A DNA stretch of 64,000 nucleotides from Polymorphobacter megasporae (GCF_018982885.2 NZ_CP081848.1:1054001-1118000); one strand, 5' to 3'. Counted from the first letter of the stretch, positions 19,401 through 26,097 are shown. Made by a program: numbers and translations. Notes: generated by a model from the sequence alone, not told the origin.

Positions 19401-19448
19401 GGGAGGGATCGTCTCATCGACGCTGGGGAGGGGGATGGCGGTGGTCAC
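13452..19448 (-). CDS. Giant defence protein: Mrr-like nuclease, helical repeats, probable PIN-like domain
   Basis: The product has 1,998 residues if it starts at GTG 19448, chosen because similarity to nuclease domains begins just after it and the longer frame upstream is Arg/Ala-rich. Residues about 20-130 form an Mrr-type PD-(D/E)xK nuclease domain: RFQRFVTDLFG, GDRGVDVIA and SCKCYE (metal-binding Asp and Lys). Much of the rest is Ala/Leu/Glu/Arg-rich and reads as TPR-like helix pairs. Around 1005-1200 the pattern ALLLDAEALHRLAAADAL, followed by GVAEVLEALVAERRL, resembles the PIN-like part of large TPR-GreAB-C-PIN conflict proteins. That identification is from memory and is an inference. 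It lies downstream of, and convergent with, the methyltransferase-vsr pair. An antiviral sensor-effector is likely but unproven. Confidence 0.7.
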   Translation of the reverse strand: MTTAIPLPSVDETIPPRLHEIGAYRFQRFVTDLFGHEPEIATSSEYGVNGQGDRGVDVIARRRDGDDEVASCKCYETTTPAQVRKWSDEFLKHWSAHWRDRGIRRFVLATTACNTARRQIQDQIGKERERFKALGIAYEFWTPSTIVRKAGPHRVLVMNYLSEEWAVRICGRMVEPGLTTSPGSALVSEALIGQMLELQRRFSRQALRAVDRAIADLRAGRTGVVRSFVDEQRREENWPQLEASAQARILRLAASLAVRDEDVALAERLSAEADAITPADEPRIAAHVALLRSGPSRALDVLGTVTTAAGLQLRIALLVMTGDVESAEAVLGELASVDPGDAETIRMQALVALAADRREEALEHMVRAEAIAPEWTAVRQLGAMIRYACALSPAVPPAWFLAPNAFDGSFVRDDVVSQARLEDALLLLDLLVMTEPDVVHHRMWRLAVLSSIRARRDRARDEADGLLILSDDDPTVVAWCVFRGIDVDLERSERVLLDRYECGADLSTVRVLGILLARRGEPIGAETLRRSLAIQSGDARDEAMDWIGRLDAAGSVEDPSARVLRRARVDGDWGPAAIRLAELFAAAKPNPEAMQLSEGVAAAGRVAMLVDHVAALLAFRSAAAVRLAVDACYRSGDAPRALALLEAHEAEFGIALPSDMRRLRAAALESTGDLPAALREADAIAGSGSAGDRLFRAELVIRTGNLRAAIPDVRGALDAGLLTGDHALRWSRLLQAEERTLSRELFDRAVATDLDDRYAAAAMHDALRLQAEGAIEALTSRVHARAAKGASDVRLLTVDELPRLLAEQKSHDNELDRIFLDGAIPVHLRFADDPTRFALLYLGPNSQPGGGMNAWPIRHGARQAAVAPTAPWSSWRLHMDLTALLVAARLDLLDFVETNPNGVRVSAATPMALLAMELGCREHGDATIPERILASSIRPSGIDEVDATVVVTRHHPSSAGDSPRSSVSLAALVGALRGRHAIVEEDAARILDGLPDAGGDVPPADGAALLLDAEALHRLAAADALTAVAARYDLRCDGTLLDEAIFRRDQAATACRIVGTLTALRDRVAAGFASGLYRTIPAAALDAGRDDEEDGEPGETPLTLCLRDVIAAPGLDGAVAWIDDRLLTGYPRTASMPVVGVAEVLEALVAERRLAPRRRDRALDDLRSAGALFMMPSPTEVLHALRAAPRHGQVVVETPDLAAKRRAIAHSAAHEVHLAVGLAQSDRPDETQPLHAGMRLLATCLKAIWLDETLTFDARVACSDWLWLNARRKRLGRSMPDEDTRDAQPRFEIMQIAHCLDQAVDIGMLDDRRGEVRECYLRWLWLRVVETIADVDDTVVPRLGGYLADFYAALLASRDAHGVRDRRVMRTLIARRIRALPEVVQTELYRDRRMAAIGVCREAITIGSMSFAPEVLWRETRRALKYGRGRLRAEAGPTGRRLLVRLRRDGRNVIMTGAVRVTLEDPTLWIACLDGETRSIAIAELVRDLRLDAVSADRAHAEAVGARTTAAMMRVLQTVRATSAEARHSKTAAMLARRELFKLDAFAPAPFASVLASLGFEDTSAPFPAAWAAAQVNRGAADPVAGLVATAGIPTRRQPLDAASLSAAAPRARTPLAITHVIAAMRAAGADTDVLVRLAERLLAAMTDAGPLFVALLRWTQRWFLRDAAWRAAPTAYQLAAIWGHADRVLDVVLGGGLAPEKVRLGIESYEPAAAGVDLLLLQPAGPPDVAWPSWMSPAALLHHALAAAFGDDDFRSTLDADLAERLIEAQLESTSSIVAIEGLLLLRRSTWPNAMGSFLSASPRGLDEGGFDRPKLLRLLVGGALGVLKRDPADHGAWLQLGAFALAGMETDEAEEVATLLSADPARPVRMVAANADMAFWRTLLQPIAWRDAAMAADLMVSFATACRWLEHSTAPGGLPAIAPAQAAGEFVEIGSIIAACAGDDRENAFVNLIDRCSRAWPALTPGLHGIIGDLVARTPAGRAARLWRLQNLLGSR

Positions 19449-19687
19449 GCGCCAGACTAGGGTCGAAGCTCGTGCGAGGCCAGTCGTCCGGGCGGCACGA
19501 GACGAGGTACGGGCGAGGGATGCAAAAGAAAGCACCCGGACAGGCAACTCCCGGGCGTTCGCAAAACTCTTCGCCTGGTTGTTCCGATGTGAACATGATG
19601 TGCGATCGCCCAACCCGCGGCGTCGACCCGGCCGGAGACGAGCAGGCGTCCTTGGATCGTTCGCCGTCGCGCCGCCGGCGAAAGCGA

Positions 19688-19833
19688 AGACCGGAGGCAC
19701 CCGTCACGCGGCGGGCCAAACAGCGATGTCGGCGCCGACAATGGGGCACCGGCATGCCCGTTCGGCAGATCGCATGGATTCCGCGTCAGCCGGGTGAATA
19801 GCGACCGGCATGAGATGAGCGACGCCGCGTCAT
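19688..19833. repeat. Direct repeat copy A (relic of a TnsB-like gene)
   Basis: About 145 bp closely resemble 23718-23863 in the same orientation, with roughly four of five bases matching by eye. On the minus strand the in-frame translation (ISCRSLFTRL ... APLSAPTSLFGPPRDGCL) resembles the start of the RNase-H-like core of the degenerate TnsB-like proteins encoded nearby. It lies just upstream of the giant nuclease gene. I read it as a gene fragment, not a functional site. Confidence 0.6.
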
Positions 19834-19944
19834 GTGAAGCCGTACTCGCCCAACCCATTCGAAGCGGCCTTCGCACCGCCTCTTTCTGTTCAGGCTTGGC
19901 ATAGGCGGACGTAGAGGTCCTGAACGACCGGCACGACGGCGCTG

Positions 19945-19976
19945 CGAGCGCTGACCTTACTTAAGGTCAGCGCTCG
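19945..19976. repeat. 15-bp perfect inverted repeat with a 2-nt centre
   Basis: Arm CGAGCGCTGACCTTA (19945-19959), centre CT, and its exact complement at 19962-19976. It sits about 120 bp beyond the stop of the minus-strand gene at 20094-20828. As RNA it would form a very stable stem, but neither side has a T-run, so a standard intrinsic terminator is not obvious. A 2-nt loop is too tight for ordinary RNA hairpins. A DNA-level role (protein site or cruciform) is equally possible. Confidence 0.7.
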
Positions 19977-20093
19977 AGGTCCGCGATCATAGGGGAAGAC
20001 GCCCCGCCAACGGCTAACGAGCGGCGAGTTTGCAGCCACATCGACCCGTTCTGCGGCCGAGCGTCAGTCGTCCGCCAGCATGCGCGCAGGCGC

Positions 20094-20828
20094 CTAGCAC
20101 GACGACTGCCCTGAACCGGACCGCGAAGGGGATACGACTTGGTGATAAGCCGAGTAGGCGGCGCCGTGCCGCCCGGCCGACTTATGTGAGGCGGCAGCGG
20201 AATCCACCAAGACCTCGGTGAATGCGTCGATCGCAGCCAGCCTCTCCGCCGTTCGGGACGCGGCAAACATCTCTAGAAATCTAGCCCGCCGTTCGGGCTT
20301 CGAAACCTTCTCCCGCTTCAATTCCGCAAGGATAGCCATTTGCGGGAAGGTCGCAGAGAAGAATTCCTCGGCGTCTTTTTCTTTAAGGTTCCCGTCGATC
20401 GGATTGCAGTCAGCGCATGCCGGGAGCCATTTTGCGAAGCCAAACAAGGGAGCAAGGAAGCGTCCCGGCTGTCGCGCGGGGAGTTTTGGTTGTTGATGGT
20501 AATGATCCGTCACGGTCGATAATGCGCGATTCTGCGCGATCTTCGGCCCCAACGGCCATGAATATCGTTCTATGTGAGACGGTACGACGAATCTAGTGAA
20601 GTAATCCATCAGGTGATCATGATGGCGAAAAGTAGTAATCTGAGGTAGTGCCGCGCCGGAATCAATGCATATCCGACATCTTGGAGAAACGTATACAGCT
20701 TGTTGGGAATTGAAAATGATCTCATCTCTCTTTGACTTGGACGTTGATCCGTTCACCGAATTGCAGGCGACCAGGCTATACGCATTTGTGACGCCCATCG
20801 AGAGGAGGCGGAGCAGAGAGACATCCAT
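20094..20828 (-). CDS. HNH-like CxxC/CxxCN protein
   Basis: The product has 244 residues from ATG 20828. It has a zinc-binding pattern of HNH-type nucleases: CRIC at 51-54, a His-rich middle (FRHHDH at 67-72, DHYH near 108), and CADCNPIDGN at 138-147, the CxxCN...G/N box that usually closes an HNH fold. The C-terminus is helical and charged. The exact active-site His is not certain, so a non-catalytic zinc protein is possible. Base composition here is less GC-rich than in the neighbours, suggesting separate import. The start is 3 bp from that of the divergent gene at 20832; a later Met (20798) is an alternative. Confidence 0.55.
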   Translation of the reverse strand: MDVSLLRLLSMGVTNAYSLVACNSVNGSTSKSKRDEIIFNSQQAVYVSPRCRICIDSGAALPQITTFRHHDHLMDYFTRFVVPSHIERYSWPLGPKIAQNRALSTVTDHYHQQPKLPARQPGRFLAPLFGFAKWLPACADCNPIDGNLKEKDAEEFFSATFPQMAILAELKREKVSKPERRARFLEMFAASRTAERLAAIDAFTEVLVDSAAASHKSAGRHGAAYSAYHQVVSPSRSGSGQSSC

Positions 20829-20831
20829 GGC

Positions 20832-21443
20832 ATGACCGGGCGTTCGGCAAAGCCCTACACTCTTACTACTAGTGCCGCATACGCACTCCCCGCCATCAGC
20901 GACGATCTCGGCATCTATGCGACTTGGATGAGGAGTCACTGTGTCGAAGAAAATATCATCACCACGCTGGCCCACGGGCTGGAGTGGCGGGCCCGCCTGC
21001 TCGTCTGGCTTGGCGCCGCATTTCCGGAGCGCATGGCCCTGGCGGTCATCGGAGTCGATCCTGCACTCATTTTCTCCCGCGTCATGGCGACGGCATATAT
21101 CGGTCTGATCGGCGCTTCGCCGTCGGGGCCTTTCGAGGTGCAGGACGTTGTCCCGTCTTGGTCGGATGACATGGCGGCCCTCGTTTTCACCGCGTTCCGC
21201 GAAGTCTGGGCCAGCGCCGAAAGAGGAGAGATCGAAGGCACCGCATTCCTCGAATTCGCTGCGGCTCCAATCGCGTTCCCCGGCGGCGCCGTAACCCTTC
21301 ACGATTATAATCCAATGGTCGGACTTCGTGCGACTACGCTGCGCTTCATCAATGGCGTCACCTACAGCGGCAACGGATATCACTGCTTGGAAGACTCGAT
21401 CCTGTCGCAGCGACCCGTCGAGAACCGGATGATCCGGATCTGA
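20832..21443 (+). CDS. Unrecognised 203-residue protein
   Basis: The translation is protein-like in composition (ISDDLGIYATWMRSH, LAHGLEWRARLLVWLGAAFP, FREVWASAERGEIEGTAFLEF) with predicted mixed helix and strand. There is no signal peptide, clear membrane segment or catalytic motif. It is divergent from the HNH-like gene with only 3 bp between starts, so they may be co-controlled. The region is lower in GC than the flanking island. I do not recognise the family. Confidence 0.45.
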   Translation: MTGRSAKPYTLTTSAAYALPAISDDLGIYATWMRSHCVEENIITTLAHGLEWRARLLVWLGAAFPERMALAVIGVDPALIFSRVMATAYIGLIGASPSGPFEVQDVVPSWSDDMAALVFTAFREVWASAERGEIEGTAFLEFAAAPIAFPGGAVTLHDYNPMVGLRATTLRFINGVTYSGNGYHCLEDSILSQRPVENRMIRI

Positions 21444-22142
21444 CTGCGCGGCCCATGGTTTGCTGGAACAACAGGCGAATAATTGCTGGAATGCGCCGGC
21501 GTCGGCGCCTCGAGCGAATTGCCGCTCAAAGGGACCGGCTACACAGCCTGTAGCGGCGTAGTCTGTGGAGGTCGCCGCTCTTACATGCAGGGCAACGATG
21601 AAGTCGCGAAAGCGTCGACGAGAATGAAACGCGCGGCACCTCGGCGTCCGCCGCCGGAAGGCGTCACGGGCGTGGCCCGGCCCAACAGCGCCCGCAATCC
21701 CCATTCGCCCATCAAGGCGTCCGCGGCCACTTGGATCGCGAAGTCCTGACCAAGTGGTGGCCGCTCGTCGAAGCGGCAGGACGGGCGAGGTGACGGTGTG
21801 CACGGTCCGCGGGGACCAAAACCCGGAACCCAAGCTCGACCAGGGTGACGGCGAGCCTTCGGTCGAATGTTGCGACGGGCCCCGGAACGACGATCCGTGT
21901 CGCCTCATCCGACGGACCGACCGACCCCGACGCGACCCTGGTCGCCACTGAGCCGAGGAACGCCGGCCTGCCCGGATCGCGTCCCTCCGCGGTGCGACGA
22001 CCCAACGACGCCGCCCGGCGCCGGTCGGCACGTCCGGACCATTCGAGTGCCGACCGACCCCATCGCGCCGCGCCGCGAAATCCGCATCTCGCCGAACAAG
22101 ACCGCCGCACCTTGCGGCGGTCTTCATCCAAAGGAGACCGAC
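21444..22142. other. Gene-poor stretch with a possible minus-strand relic of a TnsB-like gene
   Basis: No intact gene is supported in these 699 bp. On the minus strand, about 21712-22000 reads RIVVPGPVATFDRRL ... LVELGFRVLVPADRAHR. This has the spacing and flavour of the second-Asp region of the nearby TnsB-like proteins (LHLDVGVGEDW ... YGVERVGRTVIRR) but lacks the Asp. It could be a third decayed copy. Two others are described at 19688 and 23222. The last part contains the hairpin at 22098-22124. Confidence 0.35.
22098..22124 (+). promoter_or_regulatory. 12-bp perfect hairpin in the leader of the first TnsB-like gene
   Basis: AAGACCGCCGCA (22098-22109), loop CCT, and the exact complement (22113-22124). 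It ends 18 nt before ATG 22143 and 5 nt before the ribosome site AAAGGAG (22130-22136). There is no T-run after it. It could insulate the gene from upstream transcription, act as an attenuator, or affect ribosome access. Confidence 0.65.
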
Positions 22143-23192
22143 ATGGATGGAACACACGACCTAACGTTCGTCGCGCCACATCGACGCGCCGAGGTGTTGC
22201 GGCGGATCGGCATCATACAAGGCTTCATCGCCAATCCGGGCCGACGTCATGCCGAAGCCTGCGCGGTCGAACTGGGCCTCACCTACGTCCAGTTCTACCG
22301 GCTAGTAAAGGTCTGGCGAAGCTCCGGTCGGCCGGAAAGCCTTCCGGGAGCACGGTCGGGCTACGCAAGGCAAACGCCCGTGACCGTGGAACAGCGTCAG
22401 CTGTTGGCTGACGCGGTCGAGGCAGATCCAGAACCGACCATCGCCCGCGTCATGCGGCAGGCTCACGCCGCTGCCGCCAGGAGCGGCATGCAGCTTCCGG
22501 CGCGGGAGGCGTCCCGCCGGCTTGTCGCCGGGATGATGGCGGAACGGGCGTTGAAGACGGGGCTCCTCGCTGAATTCGACGTCATCGTGACGCACGCCGC
22601 CATCGACGTTCCGGTCGGCCGCGGCCGGGGTGCGCCTGCGATGCCGGTCGCGACGTTTACAATCGATCTCCGGGGAGCCAGTCCTGTGGTCATCGGGCTC
22701 GTAGTCGAGATGGAGGCGGTCACCGCCGCGTCGGCTGCAGCGTCGCTTCTCGACGCCTTCCGCATCGCCGGGCCGCCATCCCCGAACGCAGACGGAGACG
22801 GCCCTGCCATACGCCTGCATCTGGACGTCGGCGTCGGTGAGGACTGGAACCGCATCACCGAGGCTCTCTCCGCATACGGCGTCGAAAGGGTCGGCCGCAC
22901 GGTCATACGGCGCGGACGGCTAGACCATTCGAAGGCCGCACTGGGAACAAGACCGGCCGGTCTTCGGCTTCATCCAGGATTGGCGTTCCGCCCACCCTCG
23001 AAGCGGCCGGCGAAGCTGCGCGCCGGGGCGGCGGCGATGCCGCTCGCGGAGGCAGAAGCGCTGATCAGGTCCAGGCTGGTGCGTCGTCCCGGAGCGGGTT
23101 CACGACCGCTTCCGTCCGCCGATCTCGTAATCAATCTAGAGGAGATGCTGCCTGCCGTATGCGGCGACCTTGCGCCTGAAGGCGAGGTCTAG
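22143..23192 (+). CDS. TnsB-like protein with degenerate catalytic core (paralogue 1)
   Basis: The product has 349 residues; ATG 22143 follows AAAGGAG. Layout follows Tn7-type transposase TnsB: an N-terminal HTH (about 16-60, AEACAVELGLTYVQFYRLVKVWR), a second helical DNA-binding part, then an RNase-H-like core from about 143. Where an active enzyme has D-H-T-x-L-D, this protein has T150-H-A-A-I-D. The second Asp seems kept (LHLDVGVGEDW, D228), and the Glu position before the conserved helix reads D261 (RGRLDHSKAALG). The first catalytic Asp is therefore missing and the Glu is changed. The C-terminal beta-barrel region of TnsB is largely absent. It is probably a DNA-binding, non-catalytic relative, perhaps a regulator or competitor of the active TnsB. 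The alignment is by eye. Confidence 0.6.
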   Translation: MDGTHDLTFVAPHRRAEVLRRIGIIQGFIANPGRRHAEACAVELGLTYVQFYRLVKVWRSSGRPESLPGARSGYARQTPVTVEQRQLLADAVEADPEPTIARVMRQAHAAAARSGMQLPAREASRRLVAGMMAERALKTGLLAEFDVIVTHAAIDVPVGRGRGAPAMPVATFTIDLRGASPVVIGLVVEMEAVTAASAAASLLDAFRIAGPPSPNADGDGPAIRLHLDVGVGEDWNRITEALSAYGVERVGRTVIRRGRLDHSKAALGTRPAGLRLHPGLAFRPPSKRPAKLRAGAAAMPLAEAEALIRSRLVRRPGAGSRPLPSADLVINLEEMLPAVCGDLAPEGEV

Positions 23193-23221
23193 TCACTCGA
23201 CGTCCGCGAACCATTTCAGCA

Positions 23222-23870
23222 TCATCGTAATGGACACGAACGGCTGTCCCCGCCAGATTCATCGAGGCCGGCCGCCAGCGCCCCGAAGATAGGTGCGTTA
23301 TGAACGCTTATTTCCCGCGCCGCGAGGAGATCGGCATCCGCGAGCGTTGGAGGAGTGAGCCTCGTTGGCGCCTTCGTCGTCCCCGCCCCATCGCCCGTTG
23401 TGGACTGGGGCTTCAACCAGAGCTTGCCCAGTCTACGACCGACCCGTGACACCAGACCGACCCCGAACCGCCGCGGTCCAGTCGGGATGACCCATTGCTA
23501 AATCGTCGGGCGGATCCGCTCGTCCCAACTTAACCGTGGCCAGCGCTTCGTCGGGCAGAACCAGCCTGAGCTTGGCGGAATCCCGCGACCGGTTCCTGTC
23601 CGCGCACTTCTCACGCAGCAGGGCGAGTGCGGCGGCGGCGGCGACCCCGACCCCGACCCCGACCCCGACCCGGGCGGTTGGCTGCTCGAGGTGCCAACCG
23701 AATGACCGAGTATCACGAGACTGGAGGCACGCGTCACGCGGCGAGCCAAACAACGACGTCGGAGCCGACTATGGCGCACCGGCAAGCCCGATCGGCAGAT
23801 TGCATGGATTCCAACGTCAGCCTGGCAGATAGGGACCGGTATGAGATGACCAACGTCGCGTCAGGCGCCG
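23222..23870 (-). pseudogene. Decayed TnsB-like gene (includes direct repeat copy B, 23718-23863)
   Basis: The minus strand carries fragments in more than one frame that follow the order of the neighbouring TnsB-like proteins: LVISYRSLSARL (first strand of the core, catalytic Asp gone), SAPTSLFGSPRDACL, GWHLEQPTARVGVGVG, LRLVLPDEA (second-Asp region), GRRLGKLWLKPQS and the tail REISVHNAPI. The tail and the G-R-x-x-G-x-L-x-L-x-x-Q-P/Q-S motif are close to residues ~260-310 of the protein encoded at 24010-24981. A TAG stop and frame changes break it. A GACCCC hexamer repeated nearly five times (23641-23669) makes the VGVGVG tract. It probably lost function long ago. Confidence 0.5.
23718..23863. 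repeat. Direct repeat copy B
   Basis: Matches 19688-19833 in the same orientation over about 145 bp, with one or two small indels near 23815-23830. It lies inside the decayed TnsB-like gene at 23222-23870 and covers the first part of its RNase-H-like core. The two copies share more DNA similarity than the intact paralogues do, which suggests a fairly recent duplication. Confidence 0.6.
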
Positions 23871-24009
23871 TCGTTCGCGCTGCATGCTCCGCGCTGCGGG
23901 ACGCTGCCTGAGGTAGCTTAAACGGTGACGCTCGAGGCGCCACTTGGCGACCAGCCGCGCGCTCGACGACCGACGCTTCGATCCAAACACGACATTGATG
24001 GAGGACTGA

Positions 24010-24981
24010 ATGACCGACGCCACCCCGGCGGACGGCGGATTCGCCGCGTCTGCAGCAAACGACGATATGGACATGACGGGCGTCAATCCACTCCGGCTTA
24101 ACGAGGTGCGGCGCCGCGTGTCGGTGGTCCGAGACTACATCGCGCTTCGGGCGCCCACCGATCAGGATAGGATCGATCACGCCGCCGCCCTCGGCCTGAG
24201 CGTCAACCAGTTCCTGGCGCTCGTGCGTGCCTGGCGCGAGCACGGCAAGGCTGTGGCGATCTCAGGGGCCGGTGCCGCCAAGGGCGTGCCCCGCCCGAAG
24301 AGCGCCCGAAACCTCCCCTCAGCCAGCAAGGCGGCCGCGGCGGCGGTGATAGCGAAGCTCGGACCCGACGTATCGCTGGTCGAGACGGTCAGACATGTGA
24401 AGCAGAGGTGCGGGACGCTTCGCGTGGCCACACCGTCACGCAGCACGATCTGGAACATGGTGATGGCGGACCGTCGAACACGAGGTGCGAATGGCCGCGA
24501 GGGCATCGTCGTCTCGAGATGCCAGGTACGACTGCCGGTCGAAACAGACGACGGGGTCGCGTTCCCCACACTCGCGATGGCGGTGGATCTGAAGACGGGC
24601 GCCATCCTCGCCGCCGCGATGGGGGACGACGCCGCGACCGCGTCGACCATCGTCGACGGTCTAGAATGCCGGGTTGCCGGCGGCGCGGTGCTGGTGGACG
24701 CCGACCTCGCGGGTCCGATTCGGAGGCGCAGCGAGGTCGAGTTCACGTCCATGAAGCCGTCCGCGGCGAGGACGCACACCGCACGGACGTTGGGCCGCGG
24801 GTTTGGCTCCCTTGAATTGATCTTCCAGCCTAGCCGGGCGATTGCGCCGGCGGACATGCTCCGATCGATCAAGGATGCACCGCTTTCGCCCGAAGACGCG
24901 CGGCGGCTGATCGGCGAGCAGATCGGCGTCCACAATGCCGCTCGCGGAGCCGCGTCGGCGGTCCTGTCGTGGGCGACCTAA
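24010..24981 (+). CDS. TnsB-like protein with degenerate catalytic core (paralogue 2)
   Basis: The product has 323 residues; the ATG follows GGAGG (24000-24004). The N-terminal HTH (about 32-78, RIDHAAALGLSVNQFLALVRAWREHG) aligns with that of the protein at 22143. The RNase-H-like core starts near 165. The first catalytic Asp position is Ser (VVSRCQVRLPV, S169), the second may be D230 (VLVDADLAG), and the Glu before the GxxGxL helix is missing (HTARTLGRGFGSLEL, near 257-270). It ends with the conserved tail EQIGVHNAARG. It is expected to bind DNA but not to cut or join it. Its 3' end overlaps the convergent paralogue at 24978 by 4 bp. Function is unknown; a role in controlling the transposon is inferred. 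Confidence 0.6.
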   Translation: MTDATPADGGFAASAANDDMDMTGVNPLRLNEVRRRVSVVRDYIALRAPTDQDRIDHAAALGLSVNQFLALVRAWREHGKAVAISGAGAAKGVPRPKSARNLPSASKAAAAAVIAKLGPDVSLVETVRHVKQRCGTLRVATPSRSTIWNMVMADRRTRGANGREGIVVSRCQVRLPVETDDGVAFPTLAMAVDLKTGAILAAAMGDDAATASTIVDGLECRVAGGAVLVDADLAGPIRRRSEVEFTSMKPSAARTHTARTLGRGFGSLELIFQPSRAIAPADMLRSIKDAPLSPEDARRLIGEQIGVHNAARGAASAVLSWAT

Positions 24982-26078
24982 TCGCTGGACAGTAGCTCGA
25001 GCAGACGCGGAAGATCGGGCGGCGGCGGGAGGTTCGAGCCGTGACTGAAGCCCGACATCGCCGTGGCATTGTATTCGTCGACCTCGACGGAGAAGCGCGC
25101 CACGTGGTCGTCCGTCGGCGAGGTGACCCGCTTCAACACGCTCCCGTCCGGACTGGAGACCGTGTGCGTCGGCATCAGGACAACGGTTCCGATGCGGAGA
25201 CCCGTGGCCGGCCGAAGATATCGACCGTAGCGGTTGCTGCGCGTGGACATCTCGACCCCACATCCGACCCCGGCGGCGGCGAAGCGCTCGCGTGCGCCTG
25301 TCCAGACGCTCAGGTCGGTGCCGACGACGATCTCGGCGCGCGCCATCCTCTCCGCCCAACGCAGCCGACCGAGCTCCCCCCGGAACAGCCGACGGCGGCC
25401 GTCGCGTGCGGCGCGGCTGTAGCCGGCTCGGCTGTCGGCGACGTCACCGAGCCCGGCTCCGACGATGACCTGCGTCGCCCGGTCAACGATCACGAAAGCG
25501 GTCATCAGAACGTCGTCGCTCGGCTTCAGCACGCACGCCGAACAGTCCAGCATCAGGTCGTTGCCGGCCAGGTCCTCGCGTTCACGCCGCCGGCGCTCCT
25601 CTTCTACGTATCGCCGCAACGTGTTGTGGCTCGGAGGGTCCTCGATGTGCTCACCGATAGCGGCTTCGAGGTCGAATGCCAGCTTGCGCACGCTACCCTG
25701 CGGATTTGCGTCGAACACGGCGACCAGCGCACGTCTGATCGCAGCGTCGTGAACGCCGAGACGCGTCTTGGGCGCGCCGGCGAACGTCCCCAATGAGTCG
25801 AGGGACCGCTTCGTGCGCCACTCCTTGGCCATCTCGTAGAGACGCGTGACGCTGACGCCCGCATCGCCGGCGGCCTTCTTGGCGTCGAGCTTGCCGTCGT
25901 CGCCGGTCCATCGGCTCAACGCCGTCATCCGCTGCATGGCCTTTGCGCGTTGAGCCACGGAAAGCGCCGCCCACATCGCGTGTTCCCTTTCCGGAAGCGG
26001 ATCTCCCAAGAACACCTCCGGCGACGCAGGCGAGCGTCGTCCCCCGTCACCGCTCTGGCCATTTCGAGAATCATCCAC
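24978..26078 (-). CDS. TnsB-like protein with degenerate catalytic core (paralogue 3)
   Basis: The product has 366 residues, on the opposite strand to the other two paralogues. It has an HTH at about 62-90 (DAKKAAGDAGVSVTRLYEMAKEWR), a second helical segment (SHNTLRRYVEEERRRRER, about 150-168) and an RNase-H-like core from about 174. It keeps the first Asp (LMLDCSACVL, D178) and probably the second (VVGTDLSVWT, D255), but the Glu position is lost (RSNRYGRYLRPATG, about 281-291). It has therefore lost a different catalytic residue from paralogues 1 and 2. It is divergent from tnsA, and the 380 bp between them carry an inverted repeat (26098-26161). A repressor or accessory DNA-binding role is an inference. 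Confidence 0.6.
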   Translation of the reverse strand: MDDSRNGQSGDGGRRSPASPEVFLGDPLPEREHAMWAALSVAQRAKAMQRMTALSRWTGDDGKLDAKKAAGDAGVSVTRLYEMAKEWRTKRSLDSLGTFAGAPKTRLGVHDAAIRRALVAVFDANPQGSVRKLAFDLEAAIGEHIEDPPSHNTLRRYVEEERRRREREDLAGNDLMLDCSACVLKPSDDVLMTAFVIVDRATQVIVGAGLGDVADSRAGYSRAARDGRRRLFRGELGRLRWAERMARAEIVVGTDLSVWTGARERFAAAGVGCGVEMSTRSNRYGRYLRPATGLRIGTVVLMPTHTVSSPDGSVLKRVTSPTDDHVARFSVEVDEYNATAMSGFSHGSNLPPPPDLPRLLELLSSD

Positions 26079-26097
26079 CGCTGAAACATAGTCGAGG

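Noticed and set aside
19449-19700. Upstream extension of the giant nuclease gene to ATG 19700
   Set aside because: The added 84 residues are low-complexity Arg/Ala/Ser sequence that runs into the transposase relic; the nuclease domain begins right after GTG 19448.
20829-22157. Long minus-strand open frame extending the HNH-like gene upstream to a 687-residue reading
   Set aside because: The extra ~440 residues overlap the plus-strand gene at 20832 and are rich in Arg/Gly/Ser with no domain character; ATG 20828 gives a normal protein.
23641-23669. GACCCC tandem repeat as a CRISPR-like or regulatory array
   Set aside because: It is a simple hexamer repeated about 4.8 times without spacers, inside a decayed gene; best seen as local slippage.
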